The notes beneath the pieces are model-generated. The model was given only the letters and a program-made list of their open reading frames with translations. It did not search any database and had not been told where the DNA came from. A stretch of 43,690 bases of DNA, taken from the IMG/VR virus record IMGVR_UViG_3300037628_000166, positions 1-43,690 of that record; one strand, 5' to 3'. The stretch comes from a virus. The number at the start of each line of letters is the position of its first letter. Within the stretch, counting starts at the first letter, position 1. Both the position numbers and the translations under genes were made by a program. Shown piece after piece: positions 9,995 through 16,284 of this stretch.

Positions 9995-10187
9995 TGATTG
10001 CTTTGCAAGGCACAGCGTAAGCCAGTCAGCAGATCTACCTACTGAGGGCTCGATTACGATCAAGGAGTATGTGGACTGGGCGAATGCCCTGGTCGTCGTT
10101 ACTCGCCGCTATCGGGCTCAGGCTCATCGTTGTGGGGTTTTGAATCAAGGGGCTTCCGATCCAGAAGCTCCGATCGAAGAACCTTAA
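9849..10187 (+). CDS. Outer-membrane lipoprotein spanin (o-spanin, Rz1-like), overlapping the i-spanin gene
   Basis: 112 residues from a GTG at 9849. This start is chosen because AGAGGAGA (9835-9842) lies at ribosome-binding distance and because it gives a compact signal peptide ending in the lipobox LSLQAC. An ATG at 9801 is open but would add a basic, unneeded extension. After the lipidated Cys comes a Pro/Val-rich stretch ([13 protein letters not shown]), as in many o-spanins. The first 146 nt lie inside the i-spanin gene in a different frame, and the rest extends 193 nt beyond it. The 3' end overlaps the convergent csrA gene by 89 bp, which is unusual because the two genes lie on opposite strands. 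Confidence 0.8.
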   Translation: MTHLARNLAISMLLLFVLLSLQACETAPTVLTEVEIREVPVPVRTPLPDDCFARHSVSQSADLPTEGSITIKEYVDWANALVVVTRRYRAQAHRCGVLNQGASDPEAPIEEP

Positions 10188-10305
10188 TCTGTCTCGGTGC
10201 TTCTATGCCCAGTCTCACCTGTCCGCCTCTCGTCCCTAACACTGTTATCGTGACTGCTTCCCCGATGTTTATTGATTCGCCCTGGTTCCTTGTCAGAATC
10301 AGCAT
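10099..10305 (-). CDS. csrA: CsrA/RsmA-family RNA-binding translational regulator
   Basis: 68 residues beginning [15 protein letters not shown], followed by a VTITVLG strand, a VRLGIEAPR motif and VLRSEL. This is the full CsrA core: strand 1 with the RNA-contacting L4 and R6 positions, and the conserved R44-region VRLGIEAP. The tail (after about residue 52) is acidic and not part of the core. Cellular CsrA binds ANGGA motifs, usually in hairpin loops at ribosome binding sites, and changes translation or mRNA stability. The ATG at 10305 is preceded by GGAGAAAAGGG. It is the last gene of the long leftward block and converges with the o-spanin gene. A longer in-frame extension to 10431 looks like non-protein sequence and is rejected. 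Confidence 0.9.
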   Translation of the reverse strand: MLILTRNQGESINIGEAVTITVLGTRGGQVRLGIEAPRQIKVLRSELLDRKPLDSKPHNDEPEPDSGE

Positions 10306-10543
10306 CCCTTTTCTCCGTTTCCTGATACTCATCGATGGCGGCGATGATGGTGCGTAGTGTATCGGCTTTTGCAGATCCGTCAATGGAGGGTTTACTGGTA
10401 GCCAGCATGACCAGGAGATCTTCCAGCTCATTCCATAGAGCGTTCAGATCTTTATGCTCAGCCTCACCGATCGGCCTGGTAAGATTTTGCAGCCGATCGA
10501 TGAGGTCTTGTGCCCTGGCAACGGGGTGATCGCAGACAGTCAT
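10184..10543 (-). CDS. Hypothetical phage protein overlapping csrA start
   Basis: 119 residues. The first 75 are helical and protein-like ([36 protein letters not shown]). The last 40 are Arg/Asp/Ser-rich and overlap the 5' part of csrA in another frame by about 120 nt, so the tail may simply be imposed by csrA coding. The start ATG at 10543 lacks a strong ribosome binding site. No family recognised. Its place directly upstream of csrA suggests coupled expression. Confidence 0.55.
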   Translation of the reverse strand: MTVCDHPVARAQDLIDRLQNLTRPIGEAEHKDLNALWNELEDLLVMLATSKPSIDGSAKADTLRTIIAAIDEYQETEKRDADSDKEPGRINKHRGSSHDNSVRDERRTGETGHRSTETD

Positions 10544-10565
10544 GGTTGAGAGAGTCCTGGTTGAA

Positions 10566-11087
10566 CTACTTCTCGGTTTCCTCTGTCTTCTCCTCGGATT
10601 CAGTCTCTGGATCCTCGAATAGATCTGTCTGCTCGATGTGGATAGCCAGGTCGAACGACTTATTCATCAGCGCATTGATGCGGATGAGTTCGTTGTCGTT
10701 GTACTGGGAGTATTGAATCAGGCCAGTCAGGACGACATGGTTGGGTGTTTGCAGTTCAGCCTTCAGTGATTTCAGATTGCAGGGTTTCAGATCCAGCGGC
10801 TCACCAAAGTCTTCCTGGTCCCAGATCTTGACGACTGCACCTTCCGGCTTTCGGTTGATGTGGATGGGGTTGATCGATGGCCGGGCGACGTGACCTTCCT
10901 GGGTAAACAATACGTTGGCCAGTGCATCGTCATCGCCATCAGTATCTTGGGTAGGGGCGAGCATGGCCAAGACCGATGTGCCCAGGGTGACTGAGAATGG
11001 CAGGTCGAAGGCATTGCCTTTGTTCTTTTCTTCTCGTGGATTGAATACGCCGAACTTTGCTGTGGTGCGCTCTAACTCGAATTGCAT
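10566..11087 (-). CDS. Hypothetical phage protein, acidic tail
   Basis: 173 residues. It starts MQFELERTTAKFGVFNPREE, has predicted strand-rich sequence to about 155 and ends in a Glu-rich tail (PETESEEKTEETEK). Acidic tails on small strand-rich phage proteins in recombination regions sometimes mark ssDNA-associated proteins, but nothing specific shows that here. ATG 11087 has TAGGAG at good spacing, about 10 nt after the 3' CCA of the tRNA-like RNA, so processing of that RNA would set the 5' end of this message. Confidence 0.75.
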   Translation of the reverse strand: MQFELERTTAKFGVFNPREEKNKGNAFDLPFSVTLGTSVLAMLAPTQDTDGDDDALANVLFTQEGHVARPSINPIHINRKPEGAVVKIWDQEDFGEPLDLKPCNLKSLKAELQTPNHVVLTGLIQYSQYNDNELIRINALMNKSFDLAIHIEQTDLFEDPETESEEKTEETEK

Positions 11088-11112
11088 GACGGACTTCTCC
11101 TAGTTGTTGTTA

Positions 11113-11279
11113 TGGGGAGCGTCCCAGGAGTCGAACCTGGGCGTGGATGGGTAGTTAGCCCACTTGCCACTGGTCGCAGGGAGTATGAGGGGCTTCCTCG
11201 AACTCAAGCAATCGGTATGATCTCGATGCTTGAGCTTCTAATCTCCCTACCAGCACGGCTGCCGCTTCGTCACCGCTCC
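11113..11279 (-). ncRNA. 167-nt tRNA-like structured RNA with extended arm in place of the anticodon arm
   Basis: Read on the minus strand. The 5' end GGAGCGG (11279-11273) pairs with CGCTCC (11121-11116), which is followed directly by CCA (11115-11113). TG at positions 8-9 precedes a D-arm-like ACG/CGT stem with AGCGG in the loop. A canonical T-arm, CCCAGG-TTCGACT-CCTGGG, lies at 11141-11123. Where an anticodon arm belongs, CTGGTAGGGAG (11253-11243) pairs with CTCCCT and ACCAG (11183-11178, 11174-11170) across a GCG bulge. This encloses a long hairpin, CTCAAGCA/TGCTTGAG with inner TCG/CGA and outer GAA/TTC, and a GAGG/CCTC hairpin. A long variable region can form TGGG/CCCA. There is no anticodon loop with U33. 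It lies alone between two minus-strand genes, starting 5 nt after a stop codon. Whether it is a functional tRNA mimic, a processing signal or a tRNA carrying an insertion is unknown. Confidence 0.55.
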
Positions 11280-11284
11280 GTTGT

Positions 11285-11539
11285 TTACTTCTTGCGCCAG
11301 ATCCTGGCGAACTCAGCTTCCTTTCCATCAGGCTTCTTGAGATCGACAGGCTCCTTAACCTTGTTGACAACGAACCGCTTCTCGGTTCGCTTATTCATAT
11401 TGCTGGCTGCATTACGGAGTGAAGTCCAATACTCCGGATCGACGCGAAACGAATCACCGACTTCCATCACATCGATATGCCTTTTGAAGTTCGGTCGTTC
11501 CTTTGGGACTGGGATTCCCTTGTCGATAGTAATGTCCAT
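11285..11539 (-). CDS. Hypothetical phage protein
   Basis: 84 residues from ATG 11539, chosen over an upstream in-frame start because AGAGGA lies just ahead of it and because it begins right after the preceding gene's stop. The protein is basic, begins MDITIDKGIPVPKERP and contains a VGDSFRVDPEYWTSLRNAA segment followed by a Lys/Arg-rich C-terminus ending in IWRKK. The short strand-helix layout with many basic residues would fit a small nucleic-acid-binding protein, but no family is recognised. The tRNA-like RNA begins 5 nt beyond its stop codon. Confidence 0.75.
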   Translation of the reverse strand: MDITIDKGIPVPKERPNFKRHIDVMEVGDSFRVDPEYWTSLRNAASNMNKRTEKRFVVNKVKEPVDLKKPDGKEAEFARIWRKK

Positions 11540-11540
11540 A

Positions 11541-12023
11541 TTATTCCTCTCCGCTCCGGAAGTAGTAGTGAACCTCATGACGGTCGTCTGCTACGTCCAG
11601 GTTATGAACGATGTGAGCGTTCGTGCCTCGTGGAAACATCTCGGCTTTGAGCAAGTCGTTGCCGTTGGCAGTCACCTCAGTCCTGGAATTATACGTGGTC
11701 TGAAGGAATTCGTTTACCCTCCAGAATGATTCGTGATCAACCTCATCGAAGATCCAGATGCCGCTGACAAGGATCTCATTCTCGAAGGCGTAGATGAGCG
11801 TGACCCTTTCTTCCAGTAGCTTGCCGTGATACGAGAGGTTCGTGCAACTGGCACTGATCAGCTCATAATTCTCTCGCTCCATGTCGGAGGAGATGAACTC
11901 GATGTCGGTGCCCCAGGCATATCCGCTGAAACCACCAAAGTCTTTGGGCGGAGCTGCTGATTCCTGGGCGAACGCCAGATAGCCGACCAGCAGGAACGCA
12001 AATGATAGAAATAACTTTCTCAT
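11541..12023 (-). CDS. Secreted (periplasmic) protein of unknown function
   Basis: 160 residues with a clear Sec signal peptide: MRKLFLSF, a hydrophobic core, and a likely signal peptidase I site after AFA (about residue 19). The mature part has FSGYAWGTDIEFISSDM, then a strand-rich region. A motif of this kind (G..WGT....I..D) occurs in small bacterial exported proteins of unknown function. It is the first gene after its own leftward promoter. A secreted product in the early/middle block could act on the host envelope, for example in superinfection exclusion, but this is only inference. Confidence 0.8.
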   Translation of the reverse strand: MRKLFLSFAFLLVGYLAFAQESAAPPKDFGGFSGYAWGTDIEFISSDMERENYELISASCTNLSYHGKLLEERVTLIYAFENEILVSGIWIFDEVDHESFWRVNEFLQTTYNSRTEVTANGNDLLKAEMFPRGTNAHIVHNLDVADDRHEVHYYFRSGEE

Positions 12024-12085
12024 GACTGTACCCTTTTATGTGATTACCCAACGTCTATCTGACCACAAGATGACAGGTATTACAA
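12024..12085 (-). promoter_or_regulatory. Leftward promoter E (TTGTAA-N17-TCAGAT) with GGGTA motifs
   Basis: On the minus strand, TTGTAA (12085-12080, overlapping the stop of the exonuclease gene) is 17 nt from TCAGAT (12062-12057). Five nt later comes TTGGGTAATC (12051-12042), and further down GGGTACAGTC (12033-12024) next to the ATG of the secreted protein. The layout matches the promoters before recT and before the genes near 28902 and 29313. Confidence 0.6.
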
Positions 12086-12655
12086 GGGCTTGAGTGGATT
12101 TCTGACAAAGATTCGAGAGCTGGTATTCCCTGGATCGATGATGGGCTGGTTCATGCACATCGCCAGCAGCTTGTATTCCAGCATTATGTCTCGCAAAGCG
12201 TAGTCCACGACCGCGCCATACCGGCGTTGCTGCCACAGCTTGGGAGCCAGGGCACCGTCACCGGACTTCTGATGGCCCAGGTTGACCAGGCAGCAGTTGT
12301 CCAGGTTGTATCCCTTGGCGTATTTGTGAGCCCCGGCAGCCTCCTTAATCTCCAAGTAGAGGTCGAAGATCTTCTCGTCCGGGACCGTGTATCCATGTGC
12401 GGCCAGTAGCTTGTTGTCGAAGTGCCTGTTGTTGAAGCCAGCGATGATGTCGGTTTTCTCCATCAGCTCGAACATCTCGTCCAGGTTGTCTTCCATGAAG
12501 ATCCTGGGAAAGTCTTCCTCGAAGTCGTAGACCGAGACCACCGAGATGCCCATGCCTTTGTGATCTCCCCAGCCCTGGCAATACTCGAAGTTGGGATCAT
12601 TGGTCTCGTGTTTCTGTGGGATCAGCTTGGCAATCTCGCAGTCATAGATCAGCAT
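12080..12655 (-). CDS. DnaQ-like 3'-5' exonuclease (DEDDy type)
   Basis: 191 residues. Exo I motif D5-C-E7 in MLIYDCEIAK; Exo II motif GFNNRHFD (73-80, D80); Exo III motif Y152-A-L-R-D156, the YxxxD form of DEDDy enzymes. These residues bind the two catalytic metal ions in the RNase H-like exonuclease superfamily. It is a stand-alone exonuclease with no polymerase domain and no polymerase gene in the window. It could proofread or process DNA ends in recombination, as it lies in the same leftward block as RecT, YqaJ and SSB. CGGAGTG precedes the ATG. Confidence 0.85.
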   Translation of the reverse strand: MLIYDCEIAKLIPQKHETNDPNFEYCQGWGDHKGMGISVVSVYDFEEDFPRIFMEDNLDEMFELMEKTDIIAGFNNRHFDNKLLAAHGYTVPDEKIFDLYLEIKEAAGAHKYAKGYNLDNCCLVNLGHQKSGDGALAPKLWQQRRYGAVVDYALRDIMLEYKLLAMCMNQPIIDPGNTSSRIFVRNPLKPL

Positions 12656-12658
12656 ATT

Positions 12659-12847
12659 TCACTCCGCGTAGTAACCGTCGAACCAGTCACCGTGCTTGCG
12701 AGTACGGGCAAGACCGGCCTGGTTGGTACAGGTTGTCGATGATGTTTCTGGGTCATTGCAGTGCGCCTGTGCCTGGTCAAGGCTCAGGCTCGTATCTATC
12801 GTTCGCTTGCTGTTCTGGAAAAATCTCACGATCTTGTATGTGTCCAT
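12659..12847 (-). CDS. Small conserved phage protein (YKIVRF/EAQAHC type)
   Basis: 62 residues: MDTYKIVRFFQ, then LSLDQAQAHCNDPETSSTTC, ending GDWFDGYYAE. This pattern is very familiar from small actinophage and other phage proteins of unknown function, where the same LxxAQAHCxDPETSSxT core recurs. AAGAGGAAAA precedes the ATG. The gene is 3 nt from the exonuclease start, so the two are cotranscribed. Function unknown. Confidence 0.8.
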   Translation of the reverse strand: MDTYKIVRFFQNSKRTIDTSLSLDQAQAHCNDPETSSTTCTNQAGLARTRKHGDWFDGYYAE

Positions 12848-12848
12848 T

Positions 12849-13058
12849 CTATTTTCCTCTTAGTCCCTTCAGTGTTTCCAATACCGCTTTCATCAATCGG
12901 ATCTGCTGATCCGCAAATACTTCACTCATTCGTCCCTTGGAGATGCGCCTGGCATAGACTCGTTTCCGAAACGTGATCTCACGATCGACGCATTTAATCT
13001 GGGCCTCCAGAGGAATCTCGGACTCTGGAAACATATCGTCAGGGAAGTCATCAGCCAT
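12849..13058 (-). CDS. Small hypothetical phage protein
   Basis: 69 residues. An acidic start (MADDFPDDMFPESE) is followed by a basic helical body with EAQIKCVDREITFRKRVYARRISKGRM and FADQQIRLMKAVLETLKGL. The ATG overlaps the end of the preceding gene by 8 nt, consistent with coupled translation. Similar short charged proteins are common in phage early regions. Function unknown. Confidence 0.75.
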   Translation of the reverse strand: MADDFPDDMFPESEIPLEAQIKCVDREITFRKRVYARRISKGRMSEVFADQQIRLMKAVLETLKGLRGK

Positions 13059-13266
13059 CCTTGCGCTTTCGATCGAAGTCTTGATGTCCCTTCCACCATT
13101 CCTGCAACCCTTTCGGTAGCGTATGAATTTCCTCAGCAGGGAAGCGCATCAGAAGATCGCATAACCAGGCCGCATATTGATCAACACGTTTTTCCAATGG
13201 CTCAACAGTATGTTTGCGGATGTAACTGGGAGAGCTTCGATGGTCATAGCATGGCATTGTCTTCAC
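13051..13266 (-). CDS. Small hypothetical phage protein
   Basis: 71 residues from a GTG at 13266 that forms a GTGA overlap with the stop of the zinc-finger gene. An alternative ATG (VKTM) is three codons in, at 13257. The body is helical: VEPLEKRVDQYAAWLCDLLMRFPAEEI, then a Trp-containing segment LQEWWKGHQDF and a basic end. Nothing identifies a function. The overlaps on both sides place it firmly in the operon. Confidence 0.7.
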   Translation of the reverse strand: MKTMPCYDHRSSPSYIRKHTVEPLEKRVDQYAAWLCDLLMRFPAEEIHTLPKGLQEWWKGHQDFDRKRKDG

Positions 13267-13511
13267 CCATGTTTGTCGGTCCAGTGCTGGCCAGCAGCCT
13301 GTCGGCTACGGAACATCCGCTCGCACCCTACGTGCGGACAGGGCACATCTCGTGGTGGCTTGTAGTTCACCGGCTGGCTGTCGTCAGGCTCATCGCCGCA
13401 AGCAGCGCATCGTTGTGGATAGCCTGGAGGCTCGCCGCCAATGTCCATGAACTCACCGCAGCCCTCGCACATGGTTCCGTCCAGCATCATCTCTGCAATT
13501 TCACCCACCAC
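13263..13511 (-). CDS. Small double zinc-finger protein
   Basis: 82 residues. The N-terminal half has CEGC...GYPQRCAAC, a four-Cys zinc ribbon common in small phage proteins. The C-terminal half has CPHVGCERMFRSRQAAGQHWTDKH, a C2H2-like finger (C-x4-C...H-x4-H). Two tandem GTG codons (13511 and 13508) follow GGAGAAAA; either could be the start. The beginning overlaps the stop of the upstream gene. Likely binds nucleic acid or protein; target unknown. Confidence 0.75.
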   Translation of the reverse strand: MVGEIAEMMLDGTMCEGCGEFMDIGGEPPGYPQRCAACGDEPDDSQPVNYKPPRDVPCPHVGCERMFRSRQAAGQHWTDKHG

Positions 13512-13683
13512 TTTTCTCCATCATCTCCATCCTGGTGACAAGATCCTCGAACCGTCGAATGAATTGATCGTTGGATTCGCTGATTATGTTGGCAGCTCGT
13601 AGCATGTCTTCGGCTGACGATCGTATGCTGCTCGCTGCTCGTGTGACATCCTCGGCTCCGAGGAGGGTGATGTAGTCACTCAT
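13501..13683 (-). CDS. Small helical phage protein
   Basis: 60 residues, beginning MSDYITLLGAEDVTRAA and almost wholly helical, with a heptad-like pattern ending in RFEDLVTRMEMMEKSGG. Proteins starting MSDYITLLGAEDV are a recurrent small family in phages of Gram-negative bacteria with no known function. It overlaps both the upstream (8 nt) and the downstream (11 nt) gene. Confidence 0.8.
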   Translation of the reverse strand: MSDYITLLGAEDVTRAASSIRSSAEDMLRAANIISESNDQFIRRFEDLVTRMEMMEKSGG

Positions 13684-14632
13684 GGACTGCGTACTCCTTC
13701 TCGACTGCCCCAGTGCCAGGCTTGCCGATGATCATGTTGCGGATCCAGGTGGTTCTGCCGGAGCGTAACCGGCGAACATGGCCGCGCCGTTTGTGCATCC
13801 TGGGGCTGGCATGGGTGCCTCCCTGGTGAGGCTTGGATGCGGGAGACGCCTGGAGGATGTCGGCCACGATGTCGAGAACCTTGTACTCGTACATCGGCAC
13901 TCGACCCTTCTGCGCTCGCTTCTTGTTGAGCTTCGTGGGTGCTGGCAATGTCTCGTAGCGACCATGGTCGATCGCCAGAGCGGTCAGCAGATGGAGGCAG
14001 GAGAATGCCTCATCAGCTACGTCTCGCATGACCCTCATGGGCCGCTCTTTTTCTGGATAGATTTCGTAAGCGGAGATTCCTAATGGCAATATCACAGTCA
14101 GGCCATGTTCCTTCAGGGCATTGAGCGATTCGTTACCTCCACGAGGAAAGAACATCGCGCATGGTGGTGGTATCCAGAGCTTCAGGTCATCTGAGTACGA
14201 GACCGGATAGACGTAGAAGCCCTGCAAATGCCCGCTATGTTCCTCGTGCATGTGTTTGAGCAGGCTTGCATGTTCCTCCAGAGCTTCGGTCTCGACGCAT
14301 AGAGCGATGCGCTTCGAGGATTGCTTTTCGTGCTTTAACATCGGCTCGCACCGAGGGTCGTCATAGGGACACGGATACTCGATCGCCACGATGGGGTATG
14401 GAAGTCGTGTCGGGATTTGAACGTCAACACACAACTCCATCTCGTGCTTTTCAAATATCGTGCCCCATGACGGTAGTATGAATTTTTCCGATTTCTCCAT
14501 CAGGACCATGCACTCCATGGCTGAAGCCAGGATTGCCCTGGATACAGTCGGAGTCTGCTTGCCGATGATCACGTCATCGAGAGCCCTCATGTTCTCGCAG
14601 GCGTGGGTGCAGTAGTTGAGGGGCTGGGTCAT
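13676..14632 (-). CDS. Conserved phage protein of unknown function
   Basis: 318 residues from ATG 14632, chosen because it forms an ATGA overlap with the upstream stop; an in-frame start at 14692 adds only 20 residues. The body is mixed alpha/beta with several Cys and His but no enzyme motif I recognise. The C-terminus, TPHASPRM-like (THASPRMHKRRGHVRRLRSG) followed by WIRNMIIGKPG, is a basic motif seen at the end of many phage proteins of this size and suggests nucleic-acid contact. It is one of the largest genes of the leftward block. Confidence 0.75.
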   Translation of the reverse strand: MTQPLNYCTHACENMRALDDVIIGKQTPTVSRAILASAMECMVLMEKSEKFILPSWGTIFEKHEMELCVDVQIPTRLPYPIVAIEYPCPYDDPRCEPMLKHEKQSSKRIALCVETEALEEHASLLKHMHEEHSGHLQGFYVYPVSYSDDLKLWIPPPCAMFFPRGGNESLNALKEHGLTVILPLGISAYEIYPEKERPMRVMRDVADEAFSCLHLLTALAIDHGRYETLPAPTKLNKKRAQKGRVPMYEYKVLDIVADILQASPASKPHQGGTHASPRMHKRRGHVRRLRSGRTTWIRNMIIGKPGTGAVEKEYAVHE

Positions 14633-15000
14633 ATCGCTATCCACAATACTTTGGGGCTCATGTTCGAGCTTTTTGCTCGTCGCGCTCCGCATGATCGGAT
14701 GAATCCATTCCGTTTTGCGAGCTGCGTTGCTGCTCCCCAGGCGCGACCATCTGGTGGGTCAGGCAGATTGAGGTTACGAGCATAAGGCAGAACATCCTCG
14801 ATCAGGAATGCCTTTCCATACTCCCTTCCGAAGTCACGAATCATCCCGGCTGCATAGACCCTCCACATGCCAACATTTTTAAGGTCTGCATGTGCGCCGG
14901 ATCGCTCGATGCCGATGTCACGGCGCTTCTCAGCTTTGGACTGCTCATCCTTACCAAGTGGTTTTGCGGCAAATAGATCGCCTGTGCGCTGGTCAGTCAC
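14629..15000 (-). CDS. Hypothetical phage protein, possible winged-helix domain
   Basis: 123 residues from GTG 15000, which follows GGAAGATCTCA and overlaps the upstream stop. Contains a K...RRDIGIERS start, a helical core and NLPDPPDGRAWGAATQLAKRNGFIR followed by SSNMSPKVLW. The pattern PPD.RAWG......GFI with a C-terminal SP.LW is recurrent in phage replication-region proteins and resembles a small winged-helix fold. Role unproven. Confidence 0.75.
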   Translation of the reverse strand: MTDQRTGDLFAAKPLGKDEQSKAEKRRDIGIERSGAHADLKNVGMWRVYAAGMIRDFGREYGKAFLIEDVLPYARNLNLPDPPDGRAWGAATQLAKRNGFIRSCGARRAKSSNMSPKVLWIAI

Positions 15001-15208
15001 TGAGATCTTCCATCAGCACCCATCCGTCTCCGCTCTTGCGGTACACTTTGCCCAGGTTCGGTGAGCCCCAGATCCCTCCTTCAGACATCAGGCTGGTCAG
15101 GCTGGTCAGCCAGTCCAGGTTGATCTTACGTTGCCAGTCCGGTAGCCCCTCGCTGAAGCTGTCTGCTACCTCCTGAATCGACAGCACTTCTTCCGTTTTT
15201 GTGTTCAT
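14993..15208 (-). CDS. Small hypothetical phage protein
   Basis: 71 residues. SIQEVADSF, then LPDWQRKINLDWLTSLTSLMSEGGIWGSPN, then a YRKSGDGWVLMED end. The GG.W..P......GDGW pattern recurs in small phage proteins. ATG 15208 forms an ATGA overlap with the upstream gene's stop. Function unknown. Confidence 0.75.
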   Translation of the reverse strand: MNTKTEEVLSIQEVADSFSEGLPDWQRKINLDWLTSLTSLMSEGGIWGSPNLGKVYRKSGDGWVLMEDLSD

Positions 15209-15585
15209 CCGTTTGCCTCAAAAAATGCTTCTTCGCTCTCGAATATCGTCTCCAATGCTTTTTTGTCGGCGCGATTCCACCATCGATCCTCAAGGTCTGG
15301 GTCGTCGTCGATCGCCCCTTCCCACGGCACACTGCTGCCACCGTTTTTGAGATACATGGCAATCACTCCCCAGCAATGCTGCGAGCTGCCATCATTGCGG
15401 AAGACGAATCCGCCTGCCTCGTACTCAGTCTCCTCGACGTGTTCGGAATGTTTATGACATACGAAACCCTGGCGATAGGCTAAGTTTTCAATCTCCTCCG
15501 CTCGCTCACGGCAGGCGAACGTGATCCTGTGTACCGTATTGGCGAACGGGCAGTTCTTACATGGTCGCTTGAGATCGAATTGCAT
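15205..15585 (-). CDS. Cys-rich conserved phage protein
   Basis: 126 residues from ATG 15585 (a TTG at 15603 is open but would overlap the previous gene). It begins MQFDLKRPCKNCPFAN, followed by RITFACRERAEEI, GFVCHKHSEH and SSQHCWGVIAMYL. The CKNCPF start plus later Cys and His residues looks like a metal-binding cluster. The same layout is common in phages near SSB and recombination genes. Function unknown. Confidence 0.8.
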   Translation of the reverse strand: MQFDLKRPCKNCPFANTVHRITFACRERAEEIENLAYRQGFVCHKHSEHVEETEYEAGGFVFRNDGSSQHCWGVIAMYLKNGGSSVPWEGAIDDDPDLEDRWWNRADKKALETIFESEEAFFEANG

Positions 15586-15586
15586 G

Positions 15587-15769
15587 TCATTGCCTGCACT
15601 CAAAACAACGGGCTTTATAGATCGGGCATTGAGACCACTTGCGATACATCGTATGGCCGCAGCTCAGCTCAAGCTCCGCACTGCCGGATCCTTGCGGCGA
15701 ATACTTCGATTGACAGAATCGAGCCCTTACGATCCTGCGGAGTGGGCCCTGCCTAAAAAGGAATGTCAT
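15587..15769 (-). CDS. Small Cys-rich protein, starts inside ssb tail
   Basis: 60 residues if started at ATG 15769, which lies in the codons for the acidic SSB tail and overlaps ssb by 17 nt in another frame. The C-terminal half, LELSCGHTMYRKWSQCPIYKARCFECRQ region, has four Cys and a His in zinc-ribbon spacing. The first 20 residues are less convincing, so the true start may be a later non-ATG codon. Confidence 0.6.
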   Translation of the reverse strand: MTFLFRQGPLRRIVRARFCQSKYSPQGSGSAELELSCGHTMYRKWSQCPIYKARCFECRQ

Positions 15770-16214
15770 CGTCGAAGTCATCAGGTGGTGGCTTGGCGTC
15801 ATCAGCATCCGTGCGTGATTGAGGTGGCAGGCCATCCTTGTCTGTCGGTGGCGCTTCTCCTCGGTCAGCAGGATGCGGTGGTCGGTCTCCTTCGCGCTTC
15901 TCAACGAACTCGAATCTATCGATCACGATGTCTGCGGTGTACCTGGTGACACCATCCTTCTCATAGGATCCATATTTCAGTCGTCCCTCGATCAGGATCT
16001 TGCGTCCCTTGGTGAAGTGTTCAGCGATGATCTCGGCTGTCTTACCGTAGGCTACGCATCGATGCCAGGAGGTCTCGTCTTTCTGCTCGCCTGAGTCTTT
16101 ATCCTTCCAGCTACGGTTGGTGGCCACACTGATCTGCGTCACCGCAGAGCCGGATGGCATGTAGCGGGTGTCCGGATCCTGGCCCAGATTTCCCATGATG
16201 ATTACTTTGTTCAT
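15753..16214 (-). CDS. ssb: Single-stranded DNA-binding protein
   Basis: 153 residues. MNKVIIMGNLGQDPDTRYMPSG, ATNRSWKD, DETSWHRCVAYGKTAEI, KGRKILIEGRLKYGSYEKDG and the Y-T-A-D strand form the bacterial-type SSB OB fold (1-110). A Pro/Asp linker and the C-terminal DFDDDIPF tip follow; in bacterial SSBs this tip recruits replication and repair partners. AAAGGATAG precedes the ATG. It coats ssDNA during replication and acts with RecT and the YqaJ nuclease in the same operon. Confidence 0.97.
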   Translation of the reverse strand: MNKVIIMGNLGQDPDTRYMPSGSAVTQISVATNRSWKDKDSGEQKDETSWHRCVAYGKTAEIIAEHFTKGRKILIEGRLKYGSYEKDGVTRYTADIVIDRFEFVEKREGDRPPHPADRGEAPPTDKDGLPPQSRTDADDAKPPPDDFDDDIPF

Positions 16215-16227
16215 CTGCTATCCTTTA

Positions 16228-16284
16228 TCATAATGGTGGTGGTGGTGGCAGTCGCAGGTGCCATGCCCATTCTGAATAATTCAT
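16228..16284 (-). CDS. Polyproline micro-ORF coupled to upstream gene
   Basis: 18 codons starting in an ATGA overlap with the stop of the 242-residue gene and ending 14 nt before the ssb start. The peptide is MNYSEWAWHLRLPPPPPL, a Trp-containing segment with five prolines at the end. Such proline runs stall ribosomes unless EF-P acts. It could be a leader peptide influencing ssb translation, or an accidental frame; only the overlap and unusual composition support it. Confidence 0.35.
   Translation of the reverse strand: MNYSEWAWHLRLPPPPPL

Noticed and set aside
10306-10431. N-terminal extension of csrA
   Set aside because: The extension is Trp/Pro/Ser-rich and unlike CsrA, while ATG 10305 has a binding site and starts exactly at the conserved MLIL.
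11113-11190. Ordinary tRNA using CTAACTA as anticodon loop
   Set aside because: The stem GTGGG/CCCAT could form, but no 5' acceptor strand pairs with the CGCTCC end at tRNA distance; the partner lies 160 nt away.
11113-11279. tmRNA or group I intron in a tRNA
   Set aside because: The RNA is much too short for either, has no convincing tag reading frame ending in Ala codons and no group I core.
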